From Planctomycetota bacterium (lineage in GTDB: Bacteria > Planctomycetota > UBA1135 > GCA-002748355): a DNA stretch of 64,000 bases. The position numbers and the translations under genes are program-made. Below are positions 61,610 through 64,000 of this stretch, piece after piece (position 1 is the stretch's first letter; every line of letters begins with the position of its first letter). The stretch covers positions 54,223-118,222 of the forward strand of contig PDSF01000034.1 in assembly GCA_002748355.1 (NCBI GenBank), written 5' to 3'. Below the pieces are notes generated by a model. It worked only from the letters and a program-made list of their open reading frames with translations. It made no database searches and was not told the origin of the DNA.

Positions 61610-62749
61610 ATGCCACGCAAGGACAGAAAGCTGAGCGGAGGAGAAGCTCTTGAGTCCCGAATCCTCTTGTCGGCTACCTGGGCAGACTTCGACAGCTCAC
61701 CCATCGAGATTGACGCTGATGCCAGTGACGAAAGATTCGATCTCTCCGAGATCTCGGATGGAGGTTTCTACTCGATTCATGGCGGCGACGGACATGACGA
61801 GATCGATCTAAGTCAAATCCACCTGGATCAGGTCGAGTGGCACGACGGAAGCATGCTCATCGACCTTGGCGGGGGCGAGTCGGCGCGCATCGATTTCGAC
61901 GGCGTCGAAGCGGTGAGCTTCAGCGACAACTCGGCCACCATCCTCGGCAGCGGGACGCACAGCGACCCAGAGTTCAGCGGCACCGCTACCTTCGTCGATG
62001 GCGACACGGTTTTCTCTCTCGAATCAAGTGGAAACGGCAGCTTCGACGTCAGCTACGACACTGAGAGCGACACCCTGCACATCCACGGATGCAATGGGAC
62101 CGATAGCACAACCGAGCTGAATATAAGCTCGATAAGTACTGGTGACATAAATATTGGCACCCTGACAATCGAGGGGGATCTTCACTCGATTACCACTGGC
62201 AGCGACATCGGCTCTATCCAGTTCAGAGAAGGCAGCAGTGTCGACAGCATCGAAGTCAACGGGGGCAACGGGAACATTGAGAGAATTGTATTCGACGACA
62301 ATCCCCAAGGCGTCTGCGTCATAAATGCCAATCTCCAGCACCTCGAGGCAGACGTAATATCAGGCGATCTGACGATCAACGGCGACGCTGGCGAAATCCA
62401 TTGTCACGACAACCTAAAGGCGGACGTCGCAATATCAGGGAATATCGATGCGCTTTACGTAAGCGGCAGCTTCGAGGGAAGCGTTACTGCGAACCAAGCC
62501 CAGGGCAGCATAACCATCGAACACGAAAAAGAGACCCTACAGAGGGAACTCGAACACCCCTGCAGCCTGAGGATACAATCGAATCACGATTCCACCCTTG
62601 AAATCCATGTGGACCCACCGGCATCGGCATCGGCATCGGCATCGGCATCGGCATCGGCATCGGCATCGGCATCGGCATCGGCATCGGCATCGGCAGTAGC
62701 GACACCGTTAGCTACGCCGATTCTGGATCGCCAGTTCACGTCGACCTAA
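61610..62749 (+). CDS. LEPR-XLL surface protein, N-terminal fragment (frameshifted)
   Basis: The start at 61610 was chosen for its AGGAGAG at good spacing; TTG codons at 61430 and 61556 are possible alternatives. The protein begins MPRKDRKLSGGEALESRILL, the LEPR-XLL N-terminus found on large secreted proteins of Planctomycetota. Acidic beta-strand repeats follow (GGDGHDEIDLSQI, LIDLGGGESARIDFDGVEAV, VISGDLTINGDAGEIHC). The frame then runs through the (GCATCG)12 tract as Ala-Ser repeats and stops at 62749 after unrelated residues. Homology resumes in another frame, so the annotated end is an artefact of a frameshift at or near the tract; the real protein continues to the end of the window and beyond. 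Confidence 0.7.
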   Translation: MPRKDRKLSGGEALESRILLSATWADFDSSPIEIDADASDERFDLSEISDGGFYSIHGGDGHDEIDLSQIHLDQVEWHDGSMLIDLGGGESARIDFDGVEAVSFSDNSATILGSGTHSDPEFSGTATFVDGDTVFSLESSGNGSFDVSYDTESDTLHIHGCNGTDSTTELNISSISTGDINIGTLTIEGDLHSITTGSDIGSIQFREGSSVDSIEVNGGNGNIERIVFDDNPQGVCVINANLQHLEADVISGDLTINGDAGEIHCHDNLKADVAISGNIDALYVSGSFEGSVTANQAQGSITIEHEKETLQRELEHPCSLRIQSNHDSTLEIHVDPPASASASASASASASASASASASASAVATPLATPILDRQFTST

Positions 62750-64000
62750 CAGCCTCAGGCGCGCAGCGCACAGGTGGATCTGAGACGGACTCTTTCGCCA
62801 GCATCGAGAGGGTCACAGGCTCTGCTCACAACGATACATTCTCATTCAGCAACCCAAACGCGGGCGAAGTCTACGTGGTCGATGGCAATGGCGGCCACAA
62901 CACAATCGACCTGCGCAATTTCTCAAGGAGCGATATCGAGTTCACGGGCAGAGGACTCACCCTGGACCTCGAGCCCGGAAAAACCTGTCAAATCGAGTTC
63001 GATAACATCGACGAGCTAAATCTCTCGGATGCCAAGCTCCGAATCATCACCTGGGACGGAGATGCGGGAACCAAGGAGGGTGCCGATGCAAGTAACTGGA
63101 GCGGTGATCGGGCCCCATCTAGCGGCGATATCATCCTCATCGAGTCTGGCGACGGAGACATAGACCTAAGCGGGATAGACAAGATCGGAACCTTAGTAAT
63201 CCGTCACAACTACGACCAAGAGGTCACCCTTTCAGCCGATCAACATCTAGAAGGATTGATACAAACATCAGGAGATCTGCGACTCCAAGGCAACCTGAGG
63301 ATCGACGGCTCTATGTCCATTGAAGGCGGGAACGCCTATTTAGGAAGAAACAAAATCAGCCTCACCGGCAACTTATTCGCAAGCAACGGAAACATTGATG
63401 CCGACCAAGCCACTTTAATATTCAATGGAACCGGAACCCAAAGCATAACGGCCACGCACCTCGACCTGGGAAACCTCGAGGTCAACAACTCCTCCGGCAC
63501 CGTCTACATGCGCGGCAACTATGTCGTGGAAAGAAGCCTTATTGTGACAAAGGGGAGTATCGACGCAATCGGTGGGAGTATCGAGTTTCAGAACGACTCC
63601 ACGATTTCAGCAGGCACCAGTCAGTTCGGTAACGTCACCATCAACGCTGGTCATCTCACCATCGAAGGCGGGCTCGACGTCGACGGCGACCTACATATTC
63701 AGAGACTGCAACAGCTCGATGGTGGAACCCTTACCGTCGCTGGCAACCTCTCCAGCACAGACCCCAACTACTACGGCTCCGCTCGCATCCGTCTCGACGG
63801 CGGCGGCGATCAAACGATCTCTGCACAGGGAGGCAGCGGCGAGTTCCACGACATCGAGATCCTCAAGGACTCCGGAAGCGTTACCCTCCTCGACAAGCTC
63901 GCCTTCTCCGGCGACCTTGACTTCAGCCAAGGCGATGTCGATGCCACTGGCGCAGAGATCACGATCCGAGGAACCGGAAACTACAAAACCGGCGACATAC
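62620..64000 (+). CDS. Continuation of the LEPR-XLL protein in a shifted frame (RTX-like, partial)
   Basis: This frame has no start of its own and is open from the repeat tract to the last base. It reads GSSDTVSYADSGSPVHVDLT and SIERVTGSAHNDTFSF, wording typical of RTX-type calcium-binding or hemolysin-like surface proteins, then beta-strand repeats (GDLRLQGNLRIDGSMSIEGG, GNLEVNNSSGTVYMRGNYVV, DGDLHIQRLQQLDGGTLTVA) like a filamentous adhesin stack. It follows the first fragment by a shift of frame, from 2 to 1 modulo 3, at the (GCATCG)12 tract. The 3' end is outside the window. Confidence 0.6.
62621..62692. repeat. Hexanucleotide microsatellite (GCATCG)12
   Basis: Twelve perfect tandem copies of GCATCG inside the LEPR-XLL gene, coding for Ala-Ser repeats in one frame and Gly-Ile repeats in the frame that continues downstream. 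Copy-number changes by whole units keep frame, so the frameshift must come from a further one- or two-base change near the tract. Confidence 0.95.

Noticed and set aside
1..64000. tRNA, rRNA, CRISPR arrays, insertion sequences, phage genes
   Set aside because: I looked for GTTCGANTC-like T-loops, regularly spaced repeats, DDE transposase motifs and integrases by eye and saw none; a covariance or profile search would be decisive.

Overview
The window comes from a GC-rich bacterium, most likely a member of the Planctomycetota. The evidence is a LEPR-XLL type N-terminus (LESRILLSA) on a large surface protein at the right end, a DUF1800/DUF1501 pair, an ECF sigma factor translationally coupled to a Ser/Thr kinase with a TPR-rich C-terminus, ELWxxDGT repeats, and many Sec-exported proteins of unknown function. 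The assignment is inferred from gene families; no rRNA or tRNA gene, CRISPR array, transposase, integrase or phage gene was seen.

Layout. 0-3 kb: the 3' end of a membrane protein, a small unknown protein, a class V aminotransferase and a lipoprotein. 3.2-10.6 kb: central metabolism, with an iorA-iorB-acd operon (2-oxoacid oxidation to an acyl-CoA, then ATP formation from that acyl-CoA), transaldolase, and divergent glucose-6-phosphate isomerase. 10.7-12.8 kb: an AT-richer membrane glycosyltransferase-like gene and an empty stretch. 12.9-18.1 kb: exported proteins (serine hydrolase, helical protein, beta-helix protein) and a stand-alone CoaB. 18.2-24.1 kb: a complete tripartite efflux operon (TolC-like, MacA-like, MacB split into ATPase and permease). 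24.1-25.1 kb: non-coding, with a cluster of hairpins and a tandem repeat. 25.1-30.5 kb: an operon of an unknown membrane protein, an ABC ATPase and a ZnuA-like lipoprotein, then threonine dehydrogenase, Maf and FolE. 30.5-36.7 kb: a minus-strand block with an aminopeptidase P relic, a very strong terminator, an ELWxxDGT protein, DUF1501, DUF1800 and a secreted protein. 36.9-49.0 kb: sigma factor plus kinase, YaaA, two unknown genes, two glycosyltransferases, a TrmJ-like methyltransferase, a sigma-like/FecR-like fusion and a LABN-domain protein. 49-55.3 kb: outer-membrane protein, AsmA-like protein, sialidase-fold protein and MTA phosphorylase. 55.7-64 kb: a thioredoxin-fold gene interrupted by an in-frame TGA, a subtilase, cysS, and a frameshifted LEPR-XLL/RTX-like surface protein that runs off the end.

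Three cross-cutting observations stand out. Four otherwise unrelated exported proteins (serine hydrolase, beta-helix, ELWxxDGT protein, subtilase) end in a similar segment with the shared pattern P-[KRN]-[DS]-x2-L-[VIP]-G-x2-[LF]-x2-Q, which looks like a lineage-specific C-terminal surface or sorting module. A family of short inverted-repeat elements (arm TAGCAGGC-GTTGAAATA, then GCGACAA) lies in at least three intergenic gaps. Two exported proteins have their reading frames broken at simple-sequence regions: a TGA before a Gly-rich linker, and a frameshift at a (GCATCG)12 tract.
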